Positions 34,300 to 45,165 of a stretch of 64,000 nucleotides of DNA are shown in pieces (within the stretch, counting starts at the first letter, position 1; each line of letters starts with the position of its first letter). Source of the DNA: Salticus scenicus (lineage: Eukaryota; Arthropoda; Arachnida; Araneae; Salticidae); the NCBI GenBank assembly GCA_963930645.1, contig OZ005648.1, positions 272,414,403 to 272,478,402 on the forward strand, in the 5' to 3' direction. The translations under genes were made by a program, and so were the position numbers. The notes below the pieces were generated by a model. That model was not told the origin of the DNA, searched no databases, and saw only the letters and a list, made by a program, of their open reading frames with translations.

Positions 34300-35037
34300 T
34301 AGAAAAAATCTTTTTATAATAAAAATATTTTGAAATAAGCTTTTCAATTAAAAGCCAAACGATAGTATTTAAGCAATATCGGCAAATTTAATTATTAAAA
34401 TTTATATTCTTGATAATTAAATTACTTTTTCAATTGGATTTTTTGAATAAAATAATTTTAATTATCTCCTTTTTTCTGTTAATGATGGGGAAAAAATCTT
34501 TTATATTTAAGAGCAATTTAAACAGGCTTTCTATTTAAAAGCCTAAGCAATAGTGTTAAACAATCTCAACTATTTTAGTTATTAAAAAATTATATTTTAA
34601 TCTTTATTATTTTTGCAATAAATTGCTAATTGGTTTTTTAATTATTATTATTATTATTTTAAATAATTATTTAGAGAAATAATCTTTTTATACTAAAAAT
34701 AGTTTCGTGGTGTAAGTGTTAAGGCCGACTAACAACACGCGGGCCCTACGTCTGGGGAATATGCCTTACGAAAGTGGGGGGAGGGGAGGCGGTATTAAGA
34801 GGCCCAAACCGGTATTCACATGGGTTTCTGAGAAAACCATGGAAAACACCGAACAGCTAGATCAATGAGCGCCACCTGAGATCAAACCCAGCACTTTCAG
34901 TCTACCGGCTTTGACAGCAAAACCGCTCAGCTAGTGAAATATTTAAAAGTCCAAATTGATTAGAAGTTGATAATTAAAAGTGCAAACTATAGTATTAAGC
35001 AATCTCAATTAAATTAGTTATTGAAAATTATGTTTAT
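34300..35037. repeat. About 200-bp AT-rich tandem units
   Basis: Three diverged units sharing TTTTCAATTAAAAGCC..., GATAGTATTTAAGCAAT and TTAATTATTAAAATTTAT. The third is separated from the others by the SINE at 34697. Confidence 0.55.
34697..34936 (-). mobile_element. tRNA-derived SINE, copy 3
   Basis: Minus orientation. The B-box region reads, in plus, CCTGAGATCAAACCCAGCAC. The A-box side is GCAAAACCGCTCAGCTA. The shared body ACCATGGAAAACACCGAACA matches CGTGGTTTTCTCC in reverse. Confidence 0.75.
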
Positions 35038-36333
35038 AGTTCCCCATCATACTATAGGTATGGGGAACTTAGGTAATCGTGAAAATTTTCGACCTCGGTT
35101 TTTTTACTTTCTTACACGTTTTCAGGTGTGTGGAATCGGAAAATTACAAAATTTGTATGGTGTCTGTCTGTAGGGTGTCTGTTAGTGTGTTAGTGTGTTA
35201 GTCCGTTAGTTTGTTAGTCTGTGTATACGATATCTCACGAACAAATGATCGCAGAGGGGGTCAGATCAGTTTTAAAATATTACTTTCGATACTGGCAAGA
35301 ACCCTATTCATTTGCAACATTCGAATTAAAAAACTTCGTAAGTTATGAGAAATTTATGATTTTCTTAACATGGGAGAATAGGACAAAAATTCACTTAAAA
35401 GTGCATTAAATGGAAACTTTTTACTGAAAAAATGTCACACCAGTTTTAAAATATCAGTTTTGATGCCGGAATGAACATCAGTAACTATAAATATGCTACA
35501 TTGAAAATTTCGCAAGTTATTGGAAATTTACGAATTTCTTAACATTGCAGTATAGGGCAAAATTTCACATAAACGTCAATTTTTAGAGATATTTTCATCG
35601 TAAATATGTCAGACTATTTTTAAATATTATTTAGAACACTGTCATGGATATTAAGACTTTGAATTTTCCAATATAAAAATTTCGTAAGTTATTGGAAATT
35701 TACGAATTTCTTAACATGGCAGAATAGAGCAAAATTTCACATAAACGTCAATCTTGAGGGATATTTTCATCGTAAAGATGTCAAACCACTTTCGAAATAT
35801 TATTTAGGATACTGGCATGAATATCATAGACTATGATTTTTCCAATTTAAAAAATTCGTAAGTTATTTGGAATTTACGATTTACTTAACATCTCAGGATA
35901 AGGCAAAATTGAGCATAAACTTCCATTTTGAGGATCATAAATACATTAGACAACTTTTATGATATTTGTTTGAACATGATTGAATACAAATATTGTAATA
36001 GGAAAATTTCGTAAATTATTCGTAATTTACGATTTTATCAACCTAGCGAAATTGTAAATTTTTCATATAAATATGAATTTTGAGGATTATTGCATTGGAA
36101 ATTGTAGCATGAAAACTAAACAACGGAATTGATCCCAATAAAATAAATTAATAGATTAGAATAAGATAAATATATCGAAGTGAACGGTGGATAGCCTATT
36201 AGGCGGGAATTTCATTCTGTCACTGTATCAAGCTTTGGTCAAATTCATTTCTTTTAACATGATTATAATATGTCTCGCACTAGAAATTTATGAGAACATA
36301 AATATGATGGGGAACTGAGCAGAGTCCACCTAT

Positions 36334-36491
36334 TTAATAAAAAAGCACCACAAAACTGGCGTTGTAAAAAATATTACTCACAAACTGCTTACTTTGTTCG
36401 CCTGATGAAGGGTCGTGTGTTTTTTCGACCCGAAACAATTGTTGCGAGTTCATTGCATTTTATGGTGTTTATTCAAAGTTTGTGAGTAATA
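36334..36491 (+). mobile_element. 158-bp insertion with 13-bp target duplication and ribozyme-like core
   Basis: Flanked by AGAGTCCACCTAT at 36321-36333 and 36492-36504, a perfect 13-bp duplication. Its outer part holds a perfect 15-bp inverted repeat (TATTACTCACAAACT at 36372-36386 and complement at 36477-36491) enclosing the hammerhead-like motif. Variable-length duplications fit a retroelement, possibly Penelope-related. Confidence 0.75.
36397..36448 (+). ncRNA. Hammerhead ribozyme-like motif (type I)
   Basis: Core CTGATGA at 36402-36408. Stem II GGGTCG/CGACCC at 36410-36415 and 36426-36431. GAAA at 36432-36435. A short palindromic stem III, ACAATTGT, at 36435-36442, then a GTT cleavage triplet ending at 36443. 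Stem I TTCGC (36397-36401) pairs with GCGAG (36444-36448). Order and spacing match the hammerhead fold, and Penelope-like elements are known to carry such motifs with short stem III. One extra A (36409) sits between the core and stem II, so activity is uncertain. Confidence 0.55.
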
Positions 36492-36569
36492 AGAGTCCAC
36501 CTATGCCAACTAGTTAATAAATAAACTTGTTTTCTTTTATTAGAATATTTTATTAAATGATTTTTAAAC

Positions 36570-36576
36570 AGCTTTC

Positions 36577-36620
<44 letters not shown>
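36570..36620. repeat. TA microsatellite
   Basis: About 38 bases of alternating T and A at roughly 36579-36616. Confidence 0.9.
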
Positions 36621-36621
<1 letters not shown>

Positions 36622-36904
36622 AATAACTAATAAAGTATAATCAATAGTAATTCTTAAAAGTGATTTATTTTCAACATTTTCCTTTGAATGGACAAATTAT
36701 CGGAGACGGAGAAACTTTTTTTTTTTTTTTCTTTATCCTCTTTTCGTCACCCCAAATCCACCCCGGGAGATATCTATCGGTCAGCATTCCAGTAAACTCT
36801 CCAATCGGATAAGAGACAAGACCCAGTCAAACAACTTGACCACTTGACCTTCACTCGCCTTCACCTTACTTTAAAAATTTTTTTCCTTACACATTTCATT
36901 TATA

Positions 36905-37130
36905 TGATAGAGATAGAGAAAGTAGTAGTAGTACTGCTTTTGGATCAGATTTTCGAGTCTGTGTTATTTTATTTACACATTTTGAGGTCGAATCATACAG
37001 AAAATCATGTTTTTGTGGTTAGTCTGTGTATGTATCTCTGTGTGTGTGTGTGTGTGTCTGTTATTAGCATATCTCTTGCTTATATCTCTTTACATTAAAT
37101 TGATTAAACAAAAAAAAAAAAAAATGTTGA
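36905..37130 (+). repeat. Beta-like hairpin-headed repeat fragment
   Basis: GAGAAAGTAGTAG, then TTTTCGAGTCTGTGTT, ATTTACACATTTTGAGG, AAAATCATGTTTTTG and a GTGTGTGTGTGTGTCTG run followed by CATATCTC. The core and 3' end are missing; it stops at a poly-A run. Confidence 0.65.
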
Positions 37131-37282
37131 TCAAATGTGATCAAACGAACTGCATATTTGTTTTTTCTCTCATGGGAGGAGGGCTAATTTCCGCAGGGCA
37201 CAGGATAGAATACCGTGGGACTATGCTTGAAACTGACTGGAAGTGCATTAATTTTTCATACTCAAACGGTAAACGAACTATT

Positions 37283-37760
37283 TTTAACACTTTCCAACAA
37301 GGTTGAAAAGTGTTAATGACTTCAGTTGTCTGTCTGTCTGTCCGCGCTCTAACTCCCATAAATATTCTTGGAATTTCTTGAAACTGATATATGTTATTCA
37401 AGTTTACTATCGAATGTTCCCTATTAAAAATGGAGTGAACACCTTTACTCGTTTGTATACAGGGACACCCGAAAGTTTTCCAAAGCATTGTGTCCTATGA
37501 GAGGTATTTCTAAAAACCATATTTTAATACTGTTACTTTATACAAATCTTCATGAAATTGAAATATGTTATTCAAGTCTACTATCGGATGTTCCCCCATT
37601 GAAAATGAAGTAAATACCATCACTAGTTTGTATACAGGGACACCCGAAAGTATTCCTAAGCATTGCGTACTATGAGAGGTATTTCTATAAACCAAATTTG
37701 AATGGAATTTCTTGAAACTGATATATAATATTCAAGTTCACTATCGGATTTTCTTGGGGA
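37283..37760 (+). repeat. Hairpin-headed repeat, zeta family, with 186-bp units
   Basis: Hairpin AACACTTTCCAACAAGGTTGAAAAGTGTT, then a GTCTGTCTGTCTGTC run. More than two units of about 186 bp share ATATGTTATTCAAGT, GGGACACCCGAAAGT and TATGAGAGGTATTTCT. Ends near the G-run/GA-run at 37755-37781. Related DNA at 49745-49884 and 53181-54330. Confidence 0.7.
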
Positions 37761-37781
37761 GGGGGGGGGGAGAGAGAGAGA

Positions 37782-38049
37782 ATAAAAATGTTCGTTTTAT
37801 TAGTTTCCTATTTTATTGCAATTTTAATATAAGGATGTGTCTATTCTTGATGGTTTCATGAGTTAAAAAGCAAAATACAGATTTTTGAGCGCTTCGCACA
37901 TTTAAGTCATTAGCGGTTACTATAACATTAGATATTACTTTTATGGGGTCTATCACTATAATTTTTGCATGTGCAATTTGATTTCCATCCTTGTGCACTT
38001 TATACCCAAATAACATGATTAAAATAGTCGAACTAAATTCTACTAAAAC
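37782..38049. other. Unassigned AT-rich DNA
   Basis: No gene or element recognised between the G-rich run and the SINE. Confidence 0.4.
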
Positions 38050-38265
38050 ATCAGTGGCCGAGAGATTTTACTATCAAAGGGGACATGGCAAGTGCTTAGT
38101 TCGAAGCAATATCGCATTTGTAAGCCTAGTTGTTCGGAGTTCTCCATGTTTTTTTTCCGAAATTCGCCAAATTACGGGCTTTGAAAGACCCTCACTCACA
38201 GTGGTCAATCGATCCAGGCCTAGAACCTTCGAGAAGTCAGTCAGCCTTAATCATCCACACCACAC
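38050..38265 (+). mobile_element. tRNA-derived SINE, copy 4
   Basis: TGGCCGAGAGATTTTACTAT head, then TTCGGAGTTCTCCATGTTTT, TTACGGGCTTTGAAAGACCC and CAGGCCTAGAACCTTCGAGA. More diverged than copies 1 and 2; the B box is no longer clear. Confidence 0.6.
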
Positions 38266-38542
38266 AAATATCTACCAAAATGTAATTACGAAAACTATTC
38301 ATACATCGATATCAGGCAGTGGTGTGCAGTATTTTTTTACTTGTATTATAGTATATTAGATGTGCATTTGTATATTGTATGTTTAACAATATTTTGAAAT
38401 GTATTTGTACATTATATCTAATATACATTTTTCCAAGTCTGTTGTATATTTTTAAAAACTTAATGTACAATACAAAGTATTTTGTCTCAAAATTCTAATT
38501 TCTGAAAAGAAAAAATAATAATCGAAAAAAAAAAAAAAAAAT

Positions 38543-39487
38543 CTGGTGTGAAACAGCCACACGACTTCCATTACCCACTATTACACGTATTATATGCATT
38601 TTTGAGAGATAATGTGATCAGAAAACATAAAAGTGATCTAAAAAGAAAATCGTTAGAGCCGTTTTTGAGATACCAACTTTTAGAAAAAATCAATTATTGA
38701 CCGGAAAACAATAATTACATACAAAAGGATATTTAAAAATGAGTTAATATGGCGAGTTTGAAAAAAATCCGTACAACCGTTTTTAAAGGAACGCCTTTGC
38801 GAGGCCTGAAATCGAGCTATTTATACAGGACGCCTATCAATTTTCCTGAACTAACAAACTATATCATTCGAAAGGACATCTAATAGAGTGTTTATATAGC
38901 AAGTTTGAAGAAAATCGTTAGAGCCGTTTTTGAGATACGGACTTACGGTCCCACTTCCGGTTTCCGATGTCCCACTTCCAGTTTTTCAATTTTCACCAAA
39001 ATTTGGAAATTTCATCTGTACACCAGACGTATTTCAATTCTAAAGTTTCGTAGCTCTATCTTTATTAGTTTCTGAGCTATAATAGCCAGAAGATTCTCCA
39101 CATACAGTCTGTAACAAAAGTGTCCGAACACTAGCAAAAATTCCTATGTGAAGGAAGTACACTTCATACGGTTTTGTTAAATAAATCCTTATCGGATCAT
39201 GTTCTTACACTGACTAAGAACAGGATTCGACAAGGATTTATTTAACAAAATCGTATGAAGTGTACTTTTTCTACATAGGAATTTTTGCCAGTGTTCGGAC
39301 ACTTTTGTTACCGACTGTACATACACACGCACATACATACACACTGACCAATTGCCAAAAACCACATTTTTGGACTTAAAACGTGTAAATCATGTGAAAA
39401 CCCGATATCGAATTTTCAGACCGAATACAATACTACCTACGGTAGTACGTTCCATTACCTACGATAGTAGGGTAATGGAAGTAAAAA
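38543..39487 (-). repeat. Hairpin-headed repeat, alpha family copy 4
   Basis: Low-side 3' end in plus: CTGGTGTGAAACAGCCACAC. High-side hairpin TTCCATTACC...GGGTAATGGAAG at 39450-39481, preceded by an extra small hairpin TACTACCTACGGTAGTA. Interrupted by the Tc1-type MITE at 39105-39317. Confidence 0.8.
39105..39317. mobile_element. Tc1/mariner-type fold-back MITE, copy A
   Basis: Ends CAGTCTGTAACAAAAGTGTC and GACACTTTTGTTACCGACTG. Near-perfect arms meet at CTGACTAAGAACA. TA at 39103-39104 and 39318-39319. The intact alpha copies at 31706 and 32915 (CCACATACATACGC, CCACATACACAC) show the empty site. No ORF. Confidence 0.9.
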
Positions 39488-39734
39488 AGGCTCATGTCAG
39501 AATTTCATAACGCAATCTCTGTTCAAATCTGCCTTTCTTTCGAAGACCGAGATGTTTATTATTGGCTCTATAAATTATTCATAAACAATGTGAGGGTCTT
39601 TTTTTTTTCTCTTTTTTTTTCTTTTTCTAAAACGTATTTAATAATCCAATAACATCCAGTTTAGTATAAAATATTTGTATATTGTTTTTATTTATTTTAT
39701 TATATTATATTTCATTTATACAATATATATTTTA

Positions 39735-40262
39735 TAACAAAAAAAGTGACGCACCAAGAAGGAGTAATGCAAACTGGACACAAATTGACATACATACAGA
39801 TTTTGATGGAATCAAGCACCAATTCATCATTATCGTCGTTCCTACGTGCAACTGGTACTTCAGTGACTTCAAATACCCTTAATAGACGGCTCAGTGAAAT
39901 GGGATTGAGCTCAATCCCCGGATCTCTCTTCCACTGAGGACGTTTGGAGCAGGGGGGTCCTACAACCAGCTCGGGATTTCACCAATCTAACGCAACAATT
40001 GGACAGAATTTGGCACGATACTTCACAGAAGCACAACTGCGTAGATAAGAGCCAGAAGTGGACCAACGCGTTATTGACTTGTTTACTTTGTGAGGCCCTT
40101 TCTCTTGATTAAATCATTCAAATTTTCTGAAACTGTAATCAATTGTTTTTCTTCACATGTACGTCACATCTACCAATTTTTGTCCCATTCGGACCTCCCA
40201 TTCCACCCCATCTACCAATTTTTGTCCCCACTTCTTCTTGGTGCGTCGCTTTTTTTGTTATA
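39735..40262 (+). mobile_element. Tc1-like transposon, deletion derivative
   Basis: Ends TAACAAAAAAAGTGACGCAC and, inverted from the right, TAACAAAAAAAGCGACGCAC, extending through CAAGAAG. Inside is a transposase N-terminal fragment. Length is about 530 bp against about 1.3-1.6 kb for intact Tc1 relatives. Confidence 0.75.
39746..39937 (+). pseudogene. Tc1-like transposase helix-turn-helix fragment
   Basis: A 63-codon frame whose second half, FLRATGTSVTSNTLNRRLSE MGL, matches the second helix-turn-helix of Tc1-family transposases (A.G..VS..T..RRL...GL). The catalytic DDE part is absent, so it can only be a relic. Frame and strand agree with the element's inverted ends. Confidence 0.7.
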
Positions 40263-40265
40263 GAG

Positions 40266-41215
40266 TGCATTTATTTCCTTATACAAAATATAAGGAAGTA
40301 CATATTATAATCTTGATTTGCGAAATGGATTTTGTGTTTCGCATACCTCAAAAATGAAGGATCGCAGAATGTTGTAAATTTATACGTGTGAATATCATGT
40401 CTAGTTTTACACCAGCTTCCATTTCGGAGATATCAACGACTTTACACGATTTTTCGTGACCTCTGTATGTACGTACGTATGCGTGTGAATGTGTATCTTG
40501 CATAACTGAAAAACGGTTGGGCGTAGAACGATGCAAATTGATATATTGGTTTGTTATAAAATCTAGCTGTGCATCTTCCTTTTTGGATTTTATGTGACTT
40601 TTCGTTTTGGAGATATTTAGGAAAATTATATTCCTAATGACCAAAAATACAAAAGTTTTGGCAATATATGAACTACCATCATAGAGATTTCAAAAGAATT
40701 TAGCACTGATAGAGCCCGTAATGATATTGTTATGAAAGTTGTCGACATTTTAGCGTGTAGAAATTAATTCTGTGAGACAAAAGCAGGTTCTAGTCATTGA
40801 ATGCACTTCATTTAATCAATATTCAGTCCGTAGATAGAGCTTGCAATGAAATTGATTAAAAATAAAAGTTGTCGACATGTTAGCGCGTAGAAAAAAAAAA
40901 TTCTTAAAGACACAAGCAGGTTCTAGTCGATGAATGCATTTTAATGAATATTCAGCACTTAGATAGAGCTTATAATGATATTGTTATGAAAGTTGTCGAT
41001 ATTTTTGTGTGCAGAAAGGAATTCTTAAAGACATATGCAGGTTCTAGTCGACGAATGCCGTTCATTTATTGAATATTCAGCGAATAAATATTGCTTGTAA
41101 TGATATTAATAGAAACGTTGTCGACATTCTAGGGTGTAGAAAGTAATTCTTAAAGAAACAGGCAGGTTCTAGTCCACTTATGCATTTTATTTAATTAATA
41201 TTTAACAAACACTTG
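40266..41215 (+). repeat. Hairpin-headed repeat, epsilon family, with about 125-bp units
   Basis: Hairpin TTTCCTTATACAAAATATAAGGAAGTA at about 40268-40295. Tandem units begin near 40707, 40834, 40963 and 41088 and share AAGTTGTCGACAT, GCGTGTAGAAA, AGCAGGTTCTAGTC and AATATTCAGC. The 3' end was not found. Confidence 0.65.
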
Positions 41216-41369
41216 AATAAATCTCTTTTCGTGCTACAAAAATTAGTTAATGTTCGTGAATAATTCAATGAAATGGTCATTTTTTACTACAAAAATCAAT
41301 AAACATTATTAAATTTACTACAGAGCATAAACTACGCTAAATTAGGAACAACCGAATATTTAGAAGTCT

Positions 41370-41590
41370 AGATGGAATTTGGTAGCATATACATCAGATT
41401 TGTATGCTTGACTCGTAGTCCTCTTGTAAATCTTCGTCAGATAATTACAGACGCCACTCGCCACATGACAGAATTACAATGCGAAGAAATGAAAAAACAC
41501 CCAGGGCCAGCGCGGGAATCGACCCCCTCTCCTACGCTCGAAGGCGATTAGCAGTGTGGTGACATAACCACTCGGCCACGGAGGGCCCAT
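41370..41590 (-). mobile_element. tRNA-Ser-like SINE
   Basis: The minus strand reads GTGGCCGAGTGGTTATGTCA (tRNA-Ser-type A box), ACTGCTAATC (GCT anticodon context) and GGGGTCGATTCCC (B box). The anticodon and acceptor stems do not pair, and a tail of about 130 bases follows, so this is a SINE head rather than a working tRNA gene. Confidence 0.6.
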
Positions 41591-42553
41591 GGGATTTGAA
41601 TTCATGAGTAATGTCAGTGGTTTTTGGAAATTTCAAGGTATTTCTGTCGTTCTGTGCGATAAACCAATACATCATTACATAATTTCAAAACTACACTCCT
41701 ATTGAAGAAGTTTCCAAATTTTGTGAATCCCGATATCCCGTATTATCACTTTTCGCCACATTTGAATGCTTAATTTGACGCTAAGTCAATATTGTTTTCG
41801 CTTTTACTGTAATACCTTATGGAAAGTATCTCATAAAGATATAAAGAAGTTCTAGTCTATAATCATCAACAATCACTCTTCCTTTTTTTATAGTCTTATG
41901 AGTCATTTATAGAATTTTCGGAAAATTTAGTTCTGCGCTATAAATCAATGAATCTTTCAAGAAAATTCTAGAACTCTCTTCTGATTGAATTATTATTATT
42001 TATCTAGCTTCCAAATTTTGACAACCCTAAACTACAGATATTCGCCAAATTTAGTCGCTAATTCACCAAACTGAACGCCGAATCGCCAAATTCGATGCCA
42101 AGACAAAAATTCTACGCCGGTTACTAATTTGGCAGCTTGGGGAGATTAGTGATCAAATTTGCGGGAAATAATTGTTTCGGGATAGCCAGAAACCCTTTCT
42201 CGATTTTAACTGATTTAATTGATTCGGTAAAATTTATCGTTTCCAAAGAGATTTACCAAAGAGAACAAAACTGGGCCATCTACACTCGAATGATTTTCAT
42301 TGAATTCTAAGCTGCGCATTTGCCAATGAGAGATTCTGTAATAAGCCGTGGAGTATACTATTCCTGAAAAAACTACTTTATTTCTCTCGGCGGTATATAT
42401 AACCTTATTATCGTGACTTTCATGGTTGGAATAGCAGTTTTTCTTTCTTTTTTTTTTTTTTTAGGAATGCTTTTGGAGTGGAACCTGCCTGCTTATTTAC
42501 GAATCGGTTACCTCGCACAAAAATGTGAATGTTTTGATGACAATATGCATCTT
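41591..42553. other. Unassigned DNA with a diverged repeat
   Basis: Two diverged copies of a roughly 260-bp stretch (about 41640-41780 and 41920-42060) share TTCTGTGCGATAAACCAAT, CTTCCAAATTTTG and related wording. No gene. Confidence 0.4.
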
Positions 42554-42555
42554 AC

Positions 42556-42770
42556 AGTGCGGCCACATATCCTAAAACTAGCAGTAAGTCCAAAATGTTG
42601 AAGGGATGCCAGCATGAAATTTGGAAAACATCCAGAAATTCCGCGCTCTGTTATTGCTCATTTTCTCTGAGTTAGATGACTGTCACCCCTATTTTAGCAT
42701 TGAACTCGTTGAGTTAGCACATGCGCAGATGCTTCCATGGTTTCATGAAATGTGGTCAAAGAATACTATG
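42556..42770 (+). repeat. 225-bp dispersed repeat, copy 2
   Basis: CAGTGCGGCCACATATCCTA to GAAATGTGGTCAAAGAATA, about 90% alike to 28361-28590 by eye, with a small internal deletion. TA precedes it. Confidence 0.65.
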
Positions 42771-43204
42771 GTTGTAAAAGGAAGTCATGTGTTATCCACA
42801 TCAGATTTTTTCATCTGACCATTTAAAGTATAGTTTTGATAAGATTAAAATCTTCCGGGGGAAAAAAATATCTTTTAATACAAATGCAGTCTATTGTAAA
42901 TGTTATTAATTACTATAGAATTAAACAACCACTGATTACTTTGAAAATTTTATTTTGGAGATTTTCAACTTCCAATATTTTCACTTTAACTCTGTTTTCA
43001 GTATCGGAATATTATATGAGATTAAAATATAATTTCGTGTTTCTGAGTTTGAAACAACCTGTACAAACTGATACAGTCAATGCTTAATCAAGCATTTTTA
43101 TAAGTTGCTCGTCTACATATTTGTCTGACACCTCTACAATTGTTTGTGCACTAGAAAAATTTGGATTTTTCACTTTGAAAGGACATCATCAAACTCCAAA
43201 AGGG

Positions 43205-43335
43205 GCTGAAATGGTTAATTTCTCAAAGTTGGTAGACGGGTGTTGCTGTGTTAGAATCCAGGTCACGCTCGTCAGCCTAGATGTTAGGAGTTTGCCGCAT
43301 TTTATCCATAAACCCTGTATGGGATTCAAATTCGT
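43205..43335 (+). mobile_element. tRNA-derived SINE, copy 5 (partial)
   Basis: AAAGTTGGTAGACGGGTGTTG, GTTAGAATCCAGGTCACGCT and TTAGGAGTTTGCCGCATTTT correspond to the head and first body part. The 3' part is missing. Confidence 0.65.
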
Positions 43336-44110
43336 GAACTGGTGGATTATGATTTGTTACACTGTGAAGAAGTGCATAGAAAGTGTTAAGAATTACAATA
43401 AGGACAGTGGAATCACTGGTGTTAAATTTCAAAAAAATAAATAAAATGAAGGAAAAAATCCACAAAATAAGAATAAATGTGGACAGGAGTTCACATTTGA
43501 GAACAAATGAGAATATGTTACTTTCTTTGAGTACCAGAAGACATAATTTGAAAACTGAGGACTGTCCTCAAAAAATGAGGACGGCTGGTCTGGTCACCTT
43601 AGTATACGAATCATCTCCAAGGTTGGATCACAGACAAACAACTGTGTAATTGTAATGTAACGTTAAAACCATTCAACTTAAACCTTCCTTTTTTTAGTTT
43701 CCTATGAAGTGATTGGTTCATTGATGATTAGTACCATCAACGAGATATCAGAGTAGACTCCGGACTAGTAACCTTTTTGCTTTTAACCATCACATCCCCA
43801 CCATACTACCAATTCATTCGAAAAATCAACTCCAACAAGGCAAGTTTCCTCCACCTTTGTTATCACTGTTTCATATTTCGATTGGGTGTAAATGAAACAT
43901 AAACAATTACTTTGAAATGGAAATCAGGTAATCTAATCGCTGTTTTTGATTGAAAGCTGTTCTGTTTGCCTTTTCTTATTGGAGTTTTGGTGGTAAGAAA
44001 ACAAACCATTGAAAAAAAATGCAAAATTCCAAGAACCAGTTGCCAAGAAAGCGATTATCACCCAAAGAAGGCGCAAAAACCGTCAAAAATGTGACAAAAC
44101 CTCGTTCGTA
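43336..44110. other. Unassigned intergenic DNA
   Basis: No gene or element recognised; short frames only. Confidence 0.4.
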
Positions 44111-44324
44111 CAGTCGGCAGCAAAAGCATCCGAGAACTAGTAAAAATTCCTATGTAAAAAAAGTAATCTTATTAATGTTTTGTTAAATAAATCCTTGTCG
44201 AATCATGTTCTTAGACTGACTAAGAACATGACTCGACAAGGATTTATTTAACAAAACAGTATTAAGTGTACTTTTTTGACATCGGAATTATAAGCTAGTG
44301 CTCGGATACTTTTGCTGCCGATTG
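44111..44324. mobile_element. Tc1/mariner-type fold-back MITE, copy B
   Basis: Starts CAGTCGGCAGCAAAAGCATC and ends ATACTTTTGCTGCCGATTG, TA on both sides, with near-perfect arms around CTGACTAAGAAC. A half copy follows at about 44331-44432, ending TTTGCTTCCGACTATA. Confidence 0.85.
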
Positions 44325-45165
44325 TACTTAACAAAACAGCATTAGATGCCATCTTTTAAGTAGGAATTAGTAAGCTAAGAATTTTTGTAGAATTTAAGTA
44401 GGCTAGTGTTCAATAAATTTGCTTCCGACTATATGACTCTTTAACAATGATTCCCAGACCGTCGCCAATTGGCCCATACGTAAATATAGTGCGACGTAAA
44501 ATCTATTCAACTCGTTTAAATTTCTCTCCTTCGATTGAACAGGGGAGCAGCCCCGGCTCACCGCTCGAAGAGCGGTGTTGAGCTATGCTAGGACCGAAGT
44601 CCACGTGGGCTGTCCCGAGACGTTTATTGAAAAACAGAAGAAAAAAAAAAAAAAGGAAAAAAAAATTTACAGAATTCATCGGCAGGCTTTTTTCTTATTG
44701 CCTGCACGCGACAGGGGGCGATGATTAATGACAGATAGATAAATTTACAGAACAATGTTGACCAGCATGCCGGACCCAGCCAGTCCCACGCGACAATTGG
44801 CATTCTGTCTGAAGTTGATGCTGTGGATGATAGTCCGGAGCTCCATTTAATGAAGCAGATTCTCCTACTCTTTATTGAACAGGGAGTAGCCCCCGCTCAC
44901 CGAGCTCTGGTAAGAATCTGTTGAGAGAAAAACTTGAGGGCGTCCTTGGTGTGCTACTTGAAACTTTGGGTCAATTGAACAGGTGATAAAGGCTTATGAA
45001 GAAATTGTACAGACTACAACTTCTGTGGTTTGGGATTGGGTGGACATGGAAGATCATCAGCAGCACCGCAGACAACCACGGAGAAAGATAACATCGTTAA
45101 AAAAAAATTAAAAAAAATATAAGGTTTAATAATTTGGAGAAGGACGTTAATAGAATATTTTCATA

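Larger units (their letters stand above)
35038..36513 (+). repeat. Hairpin-headed repeat, delta family, with 183-bp units
   Basis: 5' hairpin AGTTCCCCATCAT...TATGGGGAACT (35038-35069), then AAAATTTTCGACCTCGG and CTTACACGTTTTCAGG. A GTCTGT/GTTAGTGT microsatellite is at 35161-35222, then CGATATCTCACGAACAAATG. About five units of roughly 183 bp (35330-36110) share TTCGTAAGTTATTGGAAATT. The third arm is ATGATGGGGAACT at 36304-36316. Without the 36334-36491 insertion the 3' end runs on to AACTAGT at 36509-36514. Confidence 0.8.

Noticed and set aside
35330..36110. CRISPR-like regularly spaced repeats
   Set aside because: The units are contiguous 183-bp tandem copies without spacers, in eukaryotic DNA.
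37141..37488. 115-codon minus ORF across the zeta repeat
   Set aside because: Reads through repeat hairpin, CTGT microsatellite and tandem units; similar frames are broken in other copies.
41515..41590. Minus-strand tRNA-Ser (GCT) gene
   Set aside because: A and B boxes are present, but the anticodon and acceptor stems do not pair and a SINE-like tail follows.
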